Positions 21,419 through 32,521 of a DNA stretch of 50,284 nucleotides are shown here, piece by piece. How positions within the stretch are numbered: position 1 is the first letter of the stretch; every line of letters begins with the position of its first letter. A program made the position numbers and the translations under genes. Source of the stretch: Azolla pinnata (Eukaryota; Streptophyta; Polypodiopsida; Salviniales; Salviniaceae); assembly GCA_037176905.1 (NCBI GenBank), contig JBBBWG010028754.1:81481-131764 (forward strand), written 5' to 3'. The notes beneath the pieces were generated by a model. It was not told the origin of the DNA and did not search any database. It saw only the letters and a list, made by a program, of their open reading frames with translations.

Positions 21419-24400
21419 TTATGATGAAACTGGCTCATACGGAAAGGAAAGCCACGGATGATGCAATGCTTCTGCAGCGGTGGGACGTTTTGCTGGATCA
21501 CTTTGTAAAAGATATCTAACAAACTCAACAAAACCTTGGTCTCCCATTGGTATTCGATGACGAAGTGATGTTTTCTTAGGAAGCAGATACTCCAATCGAC
21601 CAGTCTCCTGTTCATGTTGTTAAACACAAAACAAAGGTTCATCAGCACAATATTACAGGCCTGCAAACTTTTACAGTACTCTCCCTCTTTCATAATCTCC
21701 AGGATTCAAGTATTTCTCCAGGATCCATAAGACAAGGATTGCTCAAATCTAGCAGTTTTAAGGCTTTTGAGATGCATGTGTATAACACCTTGCACTGCAG
21801 AAATGATTCATTTCTTGCATGTTTTGTGATGAGCACGAGTGCTGGGGGAAAAGGGGTATACGGATCCATGACACAAAGCTTAACTCGATTTGCCCTTTAT
21901 CTTAATTTAATTTCCTTTTGAGTACCTGATTTCTTTCATATAGCATATAATTTTTTGTGAAGTACTTGTGCGTATCTCGTCCCTTGGCAAGTACGTGAAG
22001 ATCAATGGGCCCAAGGATCCCCACAACTCTTGCAAGCAATGTTGCAAGTGAATCATTTTGAAACAAAACCTGCACAACAGATTATGAAATTAGCAGTAAG
22101 ATAAGACAAAAATGCATCATGCATATTAAAATGCGGCAAGATATAAGGAAATTCAAACATTTAAAGCAAATGAAAATCACATGAAATTCAAACATCAAGC
22201 ATACTAGCAAAAAAATAGTTTTCCAGCATGTTCTCTGTCGAATGTATCAGATTTGGGGCATTTTGTACTCTAAACCCTGAAATCGTTTCTGATAGTCCCC
22301 AATTTATAGACATTCCAGATTTCCTTCTTTCTAATGCTTTAGAGAGCAGAACTTTACTTTAAGAAACAATCTTTAATGATTCAATGTGTTACAAACAACT
22401 ATCTTCTCTATGACGGCTCAAGACAATCCAAAGCAACTAAGGCTTAATGTCTTTGCAATCTCTGAGGATCTAGGGAACCAAATGTAACCATCTATCAGGA
22501 CTTTCTTTCAGTAATCCACCAAACTGTCTGACTTTTGTTTGTAAAATTTTTTATCAACACAATTGATGACGTGAGATCAATGGATACAGATGTACATAAC
22601 ATAAGTATTCTGAAAATAGAATTGCTATGAACTTACATTTCCCGAACTAAGCTCGGCCAAAATACAGCCCATAGACCATATATCTATTTTCTGGTCATAT
22701 GGAAGCCCGAGAATAACTTCTGGTGCACGGTAGGAGCGCGACTGCACATATGAGCACAGGTGATCTGTTTGAAAGCAACTGCTCCCAAGATCAATCACCT
22801 TTATCTCACATCGACTATAGCTCTTCACTAGAATATTCTCAGGCTTCAAATCACAATGGATGATCCCTAAACCGTGAAGGAACTCCAGAGCTTCAAGGCA
22901 CTGACGAGTTATTGACTGTAAAACATAAAAAAGAACTTTCATTCTTCAGAGCTTGTCAATTTCTCATAATAAGCAATCAAGTATAGCATAGCAGAGGCTT
23001 TATATTAACGTAGCAGACCAATCAATGGGATTGCCAAATAGCAGACAAAATGCCACAGCTACTGTATCTCGACACACTATACCTGAATTCGTGCATAGTT
23101 AAGTACAGAAAACACCACACTACTGTATCCGAAAATATTATACCTGAATTCGTGACATGGTGAAGTAAACCTCTCCTCCAGACTCCTTATTGAACTTCTG
23201 GAACTCATACAAGTTTGCACGTAGAAGTTCACAAACAATAAAAAGATGTTCCTACATAACAAAAATGACAGCTATCTTACTTACAACATGAATAAGACAA
23301 TCCATCATCATTAAATGTTGATCAGTATACCCGATGATAAAAGTAGTCATAGAGTCGCAAAACATGATATTTGTCTGCTGGGTCGTGCTTGTTGATGAAT
23401 TTGAGCAGCTTAATCTCATCAAGGCTTTGATCGAAGAAGTCCTTATTGTTTTTTATTATCTTCATACATACATCGATTCCTGTATGCAGATCATGTGCTT
23501 GTATGGCCTTGCTAAAAGCAGCAGACCCCAAATACTCAGTTACATGATAGCGTCCAGCAATCACTGAATTTAACATCACTGGAAATTCTTTTGCCTCTTC
23601 AAACCCAGTTCTACAAAGGCATAGACATTCGCTCATTTTCAGAATTTTCAAACAGAAAAAAAGCAAAATGAAATCAAGAAAATGAAAAAAATAAAACTAG
23701 TTATGCATGTTGTGCAGGCAAGCTGTGATGTTATATGCAGAATAGTTTTTAAGGACGCTATGACGTCAATGACAGTGCATGCTATAGGTAATCAGATTGC
23801 AAGGAGAGTTCTAATTTTCTGGATCTATTGCTTCTTTCTTGACTAAAAGGCATATCATGCGAAGCACGACACAGACCTGTTCTTTCTATGTATGATTCGA
23901 AGGTCAAAGATCTCATACTGATCTGCATCAACAATCATGGATTTGTCCTCCTCTGGGGCAGCTACAGTTTCCTTCTCACCTTGAACCGATGACTTGAACT
24001 CTGCAGGCGACCCATCTAGCTCTTCGCTGTGATCCTCATTTGCCTCTAAACTCGCATACTCATCTGTAGAAGGACTAGAATCAGAGCAGTCACGTGGTAC
24101 AATGGGATGTTGAAGAGCTTCCTCCACAGATGAGAAGAATGGCGATGAGTTATCACTCTTCCTCTTCCAAGCAGCTAGTGTATTATCAGGTCCTACCGTG
24201 CCAACATTACCATATGCATCAATATCTGGGCCTGGCCTGGGCACAGACACTGGACTATCTCTATTTGAGTATACAGACTTTCCTGATCCAGCTATAGATA
24301 CTGCTATTTCACCAGTGCTTGATGGAGAAGGAAATGAGAAGCCTTCAGACACATGATTCTTTGGTGTCATTTTATTACTGTGACCAGCCAGATTCTTATG

Positions 24401-26787
24401 CTTGGACAAGTGCTTTGCCTCAGCACTGGCTGTCTTGGACCCACTGCTTCTTTTCGAATAACCCCATGCTTCATTATAATACTGCAAAATTAGGTCTTGT
24501 TCATCCTCGTCCTCGTCTTCTTCTTGTTCTTCTTTTTCCAAATTATTAAGAGCTCCACTCTTTTCCTCTAGACGTGCTCCTCTTTCACTTGTCAAGAAAT
24601 CTTCAGGATCAAATTTTCCTAGGGTCGAGCCATATAGGTCTAGACCCTGTTCTCTTAAACTTTCTAAATCACCTTCACTATTTTGAACAGACAAGTTATC
24701 TTCTCTTACTTCACTGCCGATATTTACAGCACCACTACTTCCTAGATTCCCTCCAGATCCTTGATTCTCATCTTCAAAACCATTTATATGAGAACCCCTT
24801 GATTTACATGCACCTATAGCTACATCCTCTCGTTTCACTTCATTTGGTTGCCCCATGAAACCTTTCCAGGATGGCAGAGACCCAATGAAACTAAGCTCTT
24901 CTGTTTCATCTATCTTAGATTCATCACTGTCTCTCGAGGGTATATCATTATTGTGTATCTTAGAGGTTACTGGAGCTTGGTCCAACTCCAAATTCTGTGC
25001 TACATGAAGAACATCCTTAGCTGCTCGTAATTTGTAGTATTCTTCCCCTGTGAAATAAGACTCTTCATCCATATATGAATGGCCACCCTCAACCTTCTTT
25101 GATTGCCTGGAAACAGGAACAGTGTTTTTGTCCATGACATATCTAGGTCTCTCACTATCACTTGGGTAGTCAATTTCATATGCAAGAAACCATTCTTCGT
25201 CGTCTATCAATTGCCTGCAGTAGCCTGGATCATCCTCATCATCATATGTATCGGAATCACAGTATTCCTCTCCATACCATCTATCACCTGGCATTGCAAA
25301 ACCAGATAGTTCATCTGGCATGGTCTCCATCACACCATCACTCACTAACGGGTATACAAAATGTTTCTTTGTTCCTGTAGGTTTCCAAGGAAGACAATGT
25401 AAGAAAGAGGTAAAATCACCCCACTATTAGGGACGGCGTTTTGAATCTTTGGATTAAATGCAATACCTACTTGTCAGAAATACAAAGCTACATCACCTGA
25501 CAGCAGCGCTTCTTGGTCAAGTGGATCGTCTTCTAAAGTGGAGAATCCAAATGTACTGTGAAGAGGATTAATATCTACACTCTTCAGCGGATCTTCATAT
25601 CGCCCATCTACATCTACATTTCTGTCTACAGACTGGAGCTTGACAGGAAATTCCTCTTCCTGGATACCATTTGGCGTTAATTCCATCGGTTCTTTGGCCA
25701 ATGAATAGCCAATCACTCCACTTCTAAATTTCTCTATACCTATTCTACTGTCACCAATAGTATACTGATTCCTTAACTCTTCAGTGTCATCTGGCATCAG
25801 CATTCTCGTTTGTTCCTCTTGTTGGGGATTCTTTAGTAAAGGAGGCAGACATGTCTTTAATGCAGTGTGCCCACAGCTTGTTGAACCAGTTATAAAATTG
25901 TTTGTCACTTCCATGGACTTTGCCCATTGTTTAGTTATTTCTGATAGATTTTTTGACCCTCCATCAACTGCAAGAGAGCTATGCTTGGATATTTTCACAA
26001 TGTTTCTCGTAGGTGATGTAGAAAACTTTTCATGCTCACTCACTCTAGCCTCCTCCTTTCCACTTTTTGAAAAGGCAGAAGGTTCAGAAGACGTAAGAAC
26101 ATCCGCACCAGACTCAGGACCTGTTGTTTCACTCCAAGGATCTCCAGGTTGTGTGGAAGGACTTTGTAAACCTGGTAGACGCTGAAAGGATGACGAATCA
26201 TTGGATAGATCTTGGAAATGGAATCCTTCCTTATCACGATCGACAAAATAGTGTTCAAAGCTTTTATCACTTGACTTTGATACTTGATTGCAGTCTGTAA
26301 TCAGTCTCTCCGAGGAACTTGCACTCTGAGAAGTCATCAGTGATCTATCCTGTTGCTGTACACGCCTCTTCCCTCTATTGTTTTCATTGCAGGGAGGACC
26401 CAAATCATAATAATCAGGAAATGAACTCGCACCATCTTCACCTAGCGATTTACTTGCAATTTCTGACGAATCTTGCTGGGATTCAATTTTTCCAGATTCA
26501 TATTCCACGTATAATTGTTTTTCTGGCGGAGAAGCTCGCTTTCCAGGAAGAATTTCTTGCGATTGCTTCTTTTCTGAAGTTTTGACATGCATATCTTCAG
26601 GTAGAGAATGCTTTGAATCATCAGCATCATTCACAGACGTAAGAGATGATAGCTGCAAATCCCAATCCAGGGCATTGTCAGCCAAGATATTAGGTCTGTC
26701 TCTGAGCTCTGCCATGAAAGCTGCCTCTGCTTTTGCAAAGTGATGCTTGCGCAAGAATTCAAGAATAATATTTGCGGGTTCTGCCAT
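21419..26787 (-). CDS. plant DYRK-type dual-specificity protein kinase
   Basis: Seven exons on the minus strand: 26787-25497, 25374-23877, 23610-23331, 23251-23144, 22915-22637, 22069-21926 and 21607-21419. Phases agree and the total is 3,789 nt (1,262 aa), close to the long plant DYRK family (DYRKP). The N-terminus (MAEPANIILEFLRKHHFAKA) is LisH-like, followed by about 900 acidic, Ser-rich, probably disordered residues. The kinase domain starts near 945: GRYHVTEYLGSAAFSKAI lacks a full Gly-rich loop, VCMKII holds the ATP lysine (about 980), HCDLKPENILVKS holds the catalytic Asp (about 1081), VIDLGSSCF is a DLG in place of DFG, and CSYVQSRSYRAPEVILG keeps only the second Tyr of the YxY activation loop. 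The end is SDPAKRPTAAEALHHPWL. An upstream in-frame ATG at 26814 would add nine residues; 26787 gives the usual family start. Confidence 0.95.
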
Positions 26788-26814
26788 CCTGAGAAGGGCG
26801 GTAAGTTTCTGCAC

Positions 26815-27440
26815 TTGTCAAGGGCTTCCTGGAAGAAGTAGAAGGTTCTTGATTCGTCTGTGTTTCTTGATGGGATTTTCTTGAAAGGAAGAAAATTGTA
26901 GAGGTTGAATATTCACTGTAAGGCACATCTTGTGTTCCATTGTACTTTGGCTGAGATCTTCTCCTCCATACAACTGAAAAACTTTAAGAAATAAAGTTTC
27001 AAGGAAGATAGCTTTGATTTTTTAACACAAACCAGAAGCTCGTGTAAAGAAGAGCTTGTCATCAACGGAAATTCTTAATCCTTTCTTGAGGAGGTTAATA
27101 TCCTCCTCTGTTCAGTTATGCAGAAATTATTCTTGAAGCGATAGCAGTACCAGTACTAGAAGCAAAAAGAAAATCCTGAATGATTCATTGAAAACTCTAA
27201 TGATGATAAACGCACAAAATTCCCAGTTCTACAGACGAAGAAAAAGAAAACGTTTCTGAGTAGGAAATAGATCTTAGGTAAAAATCACCATAAAATTCCC
27301 TTGCACTCAGAGTAATTCTGCAGAATTCCCTCTAATGTTATAGACATGAGCATGCAACTCGATACATGGGCAAGCATGTGTTCTCTCTTGAACTGTTTCC
27401 CCTTTCCAATTAACACATTTGCAGTACAACAATTACCTTA
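26815..27440. other. 5' leader/intron region of DYRK gene
   Basis: AT-rich upstream DNA of the kinase with no convincing ORF. Any 5' UTR exon and intron should lie here and in the GC-rich stretch just beyond; the sequence alone does not fix the transcription start. Confidence 0.4.
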
Positions 27441-27930
27441 TATCACTTGTCCATGATGCCTCGCAGAAGGTACAGGGCAAGAAACGATTTTCGCCACAGA
27501 ATGCCAGGGGAGAAGCGGAGGAGTAAGCAGATGATGAAAATCCCTGAATGTCCTACGCCGCTTTACATGTTTCTTCCGTCGTATCTCCGCTGCGGCTCTG
27601 CGAAGCTGTCCAGAGAGCAAGCGACGGCAGAAACGGAGAGTTGCGTCGCAGAATGCCTGCGGAAGAACGGGATGACGGTGAAAAAAAAAAAACAGAAGAC
27701 GAAAGGCCAGGGCGTGGATTTTCTCCCGAATTCTCGCTTGCTTTCTTCCCTGGATGGGTAAGAAGAGTTTCTAACCCTACCTTCGGATGAAGAAGAAGAA
27801 GAAGAAGAAGAAGAAGGCGCTCGAGAGAGATTAGCGTGGTCCTTCTGTGGTGCTATCCTGTGGGGAAGGCGCCACGGCTCCGAATGCGGAGCAGGTTATA
27901 TCGTACAAGATCCGACTGGCCACAGCTGTC
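27441..27930. other. GC-rich, leader-like segment
   Basis: More GC-rich than its surroundings, with overlapping ORFs on both strands (plus 27447-27761, minus 27438-27620) that have no family features. It contains AGAATGCC(A/T)G repeated twice, a poly-A run near 27682 and GAA triplets at 27789-27815. It could be the first non-coding exon and promoter of the kinase gene. I do not call a protein here. Confidence 0.4.
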
Positions 27931-27954
27931 CTCGCGTGCAGGGAACCAGAAAGA

Positions 27955-28082
27955 AGCAGAAGAAGAAGAAGAAGAAGAAGAAGAAGAAGAAGAAGCAGGA
28001 GGAAGAAAGAATGGCGGAGACGACGAAGAAGCAGAAGCAGAAGCAGAAGCAGAAGCAGAAGAAGAAGAAGAAGAAGCAGAAA
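27955..28082. repeat. GAA/GCA microsatellite
   Basis: Runs of GAA interrupted by (GCAGAA)n. ORFs rich in Lys, Glu or Arg on plus and Leu or Ser on minus come from it. Confidence 0.95.
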
Positions 28083-28186
28083 GGATTTGAAACTGCGAAT
28101 GGCGCAATTCAAGGGAAGCAAAGAAGAGACGCAGAGCGATGTGTGCAGGAAAAGCAGGCGAACGACAACGAAGGCCGCGCCAACGC

Positions 28187-28376
28187 ACACATACGCTTCA
28201 CATACGGAACACATACGCTTAACGTACGGAACACATACGCTTCACATACGGAACACATACGCTTCACGTACGGAACACATACGCTGTACATGCGGAAAAA
28301 GTACGCTTCACTCACGGACAACATACTCCTTACATACGAAAGACATACGCTGTACATACGGAAAAAGTACGCTTCA
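28187..28376. repeat. 22-bp tandem repeat (CACATACGCTTCACATACGGAA)-like
   Basis: About eight to nine copies of a 22-base unit built from ACACATACGCTTCA and CATACGGA. Later copies vary (GTACATACGGAAAAAGTACG). It passes directly into the CATA array. Confidence 0.9.
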
Positions 28377-28980
28377 ACATACATACATACATACGCACGC
28401 ATGCATGCATGCAGTCACGCACACTTACATACATACACACATGCACACATACGGACACAGACATATATGCATACACACGCATGCATGCATGCATGCACAC
28501 ACACGCTTACATACATACACGCATACCCTCATGCACACATGCATGCACATACATACATACATACGCACGCACGCATGCATGCACACACATACATAAATCA
28601 TACACACGCATGCATGCATGCAAACACACACACACATACGCACACATACATACATACGCACGTATACATACACACATGCACACGTACATACATACACACA
28701 CATACATACATACACACGCATGCACACACATGCACACGTACATACATACACACACATACATACATACACACGCATGCACACACATGCATACGTACATACA
28801 TACACACATATACATATATACATACACACGCATGCACACACATGCATACATACACAGACATGCATACATACGCACACATACATGCTTACACGCATGCAGG
28901 CATGCACACGCACATACATGCACGCATGCGCACACATGCCTACATCCATAGAATGCACACATGCATACATACATAGTTGG
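28377..28980. repeat. CATA/CATG/CACA array
   Basis: Six hundred bases of CATA, CACA, CGCATG and GCATGCAT units with higher-order blocks. For example GCACACACATGCACACGTAC recurs around 28730 and 28780. All ORFs across it (Thr/His/Tyr- or Cys/Val/Met-rich) are artefacts. Confidence 0.95.
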
Positions 28981-29158
28981 AGAGGAAGTTCCTTCGTTCA
29001 AGTTCTTTGTTCTTCCCACACCTGCACATGCATGCATGATGCATCACATGCCTAAACCTTTTTCACCCACATACACATCCACACATGCATACACACCCAT
29101 GCATACATGCATCCATGCACTAGAAGCAAAAGTTCCTTCTAAGCCAAGGCTGCAAATC

Positions 29159-29497
29159 GATGTTGCTCATCACGCCAACGTCTGTGTGTTTATACGTAAT
29201 CTGGCGCAGCTTCTTCAGCCTCTGGATTTTACAGCATCCATTTTGATGTGTTTATGTGTGTATATGTATATATATATATATTTTTTGATGTGCTTATCAC
29301 GCCAACATCCGTGTGTTTATATGTAATTTGGCGCAGTTTCATCACCCTCTGGATCTCACAAGATCCATTTTGATGTGTATGTGTGTATATATACATATAT
29401 ATGATGCGCTTATCGCGCCAACGTCCGTGTGGTATCCGTAATGTGTCACAATTTTCATCAGCCTCTGGGATTTTACATCCATTTTGATGTGATACAA
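29159..29497. repeat. three-copy ~115-127-bp tandem repeat
   Basis: Copies begin at about 29159, 29286 and 29402 with GATG(T/C)GCTTATC(A/G)CGCCAAC. Each contains TCCGTGTG, TAAT(T/C)TGGCGCAG, CAGCCTCTGGAT and CATTTTGATGTG, with a TATA microsatellite between copies. Function unknown; no conserved ORF among the copies. Confidence 0.9.
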
Positions 29498-29554
29498 GTG
29501 GCACACCATCACGGATCGATTGAAGTTGGCATTGAAGGCCTCAATCCTGGAGTG

Positions 29555-29661
29555 TTATATAGCACTAGTGTGTATATCAAACATCGGTTCTTATGGTTTT
29601 GTTTACATTTGACATACTTATATAGCACTAGTGTGTATATCAAACATCGGTTCTTATGGTT
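29555..29661. repeat. 63-bp direct duplication
   Basis: The block TTATATAGCACTAGTGTGTA and about 25 following bases occur at 29555 and again at 29618, essentially identical. Confidence 0.9.
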
Positions 29662-32521
29662 TCCTGTAGACTAGCTTTTGGAGCTCAGGGTGTCTATCTA
29701 TCTAGAATTAGCAAATACCGATCTTAATGTACTTGCAAATACGATCGCATCCACGGGATCTATGAATCCTTTCGTTAGTTAATAATAAAACATGCAGAGT
29801 ATCCTGAAGTTCGTAGAAGGATACACTTGCATCCTAACAACGATCGAGCAAGTAATGGAGGGCACATATAACTATTTTAGGAGATCATAAACCCGTCTTT
29901 CAATCTCATTAACTACAACAATAAGATGAGCGTGTTTCCAATCATCTTTCAAATGTTAATCTTCGTAACGCTGTTGGAACTAGAATTGTCTTCAATTGTT
30001 TCATGTTCAGTTTCGAAAACATTAACATAAATACTTCCCATACTTCCCACATTATAGACCTAGACAAGATTCTGTTACGAGAGAAGAATTTGAGAGAAGA
30101 ATTTGCTTATTGGTTACAAGTTCGTAGTATTAAAAATCCTCCATATCTCCTATTTCCAAGAACAGACATCTTTTAACACCACACACCTTGCATTATGCAT
30201 CCTGCCATCATTTGCCCATATGAATTCTTTGTAATCATACTCTATTCAATTTATCATTCTTTCTCTTCTATATATTCACCAATTTGGTATCAACTTGACC
30301 TAACAAGAATTCTTTCAACCTGCTTGCGATTGGAGTCAACTCGCTCACATGAAGTGAAGACGCAAATCTAACACTCTTTAATCACTCACCCAAAAACAAA
30401 GTGTCTTAGACTCACAAACTTAGAAAACTAAGAATATAGAGGCAGAGATGAAGAATATATATGAATGGAATAATAAGGCTATATTTATATATATGCAACT
30501 ATTATTAAAATTGTTCATAAAGATCAAGGAAGTTACAAGTATTTATAGTGCACAAATTCTACAATAAAGGCTCTAAAAATATTCGGAATGTTTTGGAAAT
30601 GAGAAGGTTCTCCACTTGTTAAGGTTCTAAAAGTATAAAGAATAATTTCACGCTTATCTTGATGGCTAATTTTTTAGGTGAGATTGTGAGTTCAATCATT
30701 ACCAAGTATGTCTTAACGTTGAAGTACCCTGTCACAAAAATGTCGATTTGTCTGGTGACTGACGTCTCAACAAGAAGCTCCGTGAGAATATGTTGGAAGA
30801 AAACAAGAACCGTGACTAAAGGAAGATAGGCAACAAGCTGAAGCAATCACTCAAATACATTTGTTCAAATTGTTACAAGCTCGAGCTCAAGCTCAAGCTC
30901 AGGATATGGGCATCTCTTCTTAGGAAGGAGACACCCGAAAAGAACTATGTAAACCTAGGTCCCATGGGTCAAAATTGACCTTTTTTTCCGACTTTAAGAC
31001 TTTCTATTCTATTCTATTCTATACACTTGGGTGAACAATCTAAGGTCAATTTGTCAAAACTTATGAGAGAAAGCACTTACGATAATAATATATACATCGA
31101 TCAATACAAAAGAAATCAGATGCGAGCACCACTGCACTTTGCAGCTTGGTACGACTCAGTTGATACTTTTTCTACTGCCGCTTGCAATGTTACACCCAAT
31201 GGCAAGCTCGCTAACGAAACAATTGCCGTTTCTATTCAAAGGTCGACCAACATTGGGTTCAATTAACACATGTTTGAGGAGCAACAAAACCATGCTACTA
31301 ACCAATTTGCCGACTTGAAGGCTTTGTAAATCACCCAGAAACGGAATTCATTGAGGTTTGACCTCGATCAAAGATCAACTAACGATAACGACGAGAACTG
31401 GTGAACGTCCCCATCAAGAAAATGTTCAAATCTTTGCAAACACTCGAAGCACAATATCCTGATTGTCGTAAACTACTGAAAATACGCATTTTAGAAAAGC
31501 TTAGGGCTTCAATTCCAGAAGATAGAGGCTTCTACAAGCTTCAAGTACCAATTTACAGTTTGTAAAAGGGATATATAGGCCAAGTATTTAACAAAACAAC
31601 AACAAAAGAAGAATAGTAAAGGAAAATTAAACTCACAAAGTAACACAAGCCGTGTTCAACTGTGGGTCCAAGGTAAGGCCTGAATGATGATGATGGCGTG
31701 GCTTCTGTTTTGTGTTGTTTTTCCTAAAAAAAAGTTAGTCGAAATAACATCAGAACAATAAATTTCGATAGCTATTTTTTTTCCTGACTAGGGCCCTCAG
31801 AGAAAGCAGGTAAGAGGCTAAGTCTTTGAATTTTAAGGGGAGAGCTCTCTCATCCGAAACCCTAAATCTGTAATTTTTAACTCGGAAAATGTTAGGCTTC
31901 CTGAGTGGCAAAATGTAGGTGGAAAAGTCAAAAGCAGAACTCGGAAAGGATTAAAAAACTATTAAATTAAGATTTAGAAGATATTGGAAACCTTTTGATT
32001 TGTGAAGCTTCGATCGACAGTTTGATTAGGCTTCAAATCCTGCGAATGTAACACTCCAGTTGACAAAATGTGGGTGGAACCCAGAAGTTTGATAGTGGAT
32101 GATCACACTGCTGGAAATATGAATTGGATCATCTTGTCTGATTATAACTGCAGCTTCATGCAGGTAACAGAATTATCAGATGGATTATATAATTGAAGCA
32201 TAAATTAGATTTTAAAACAATTCCATGGTACTTCTGTCCTTAATGAGATACATCAAAGAGATCATACCCCTTTGTTCCATGCATCTGTGAAAAGGAAACT
32301 GAGGTCAAGCTATAACCATTTTTTGTAACAGCAACTCTTTGCGATTACATGTCCCAAATGGGAATCTTTCGGAGAGATGTTCACAGAACTAGGAATTTTG
32401 ACATGAATGCAGCTGTATGTCTGAAGGGGTATTCGGACTGATGCTTCGTATAGCAGAATGACATAAAATAACTGTACAATTTTACTATGGCATGACTAGA
32501 CACTTCACTAACAGATATGAT
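29662..32521. other. intergenic, no recognised gene
   Basis: AT-rich spacer. A 79-codon plus ORF at 31027-31266 and a 75-codon minus ORF at 30619-30846 show no known motifs. There is a CTCAAG/CTCGAG run near 30880, a TTCTA repeat near 31005 and one AAACCCTAA telobox-like motif near 31858. An unrecognised decayed element is possible. Confidence 0.5.

Noticed and set aside
27447..27761. 104-codon plus ORF rich in Arg/Lys
   Set aside because: Overlaps open frames on both strands in a GC-rich leader-like segment, and has no motif or splice support.
27936..28976. 346-codon plus-strand ORF rich in Lys then Thr/His/Tyr, and several overlapping ones
   Set aside because: Produced entirely by GAA and CATA repeats, open in several frames on both strands; no domain.
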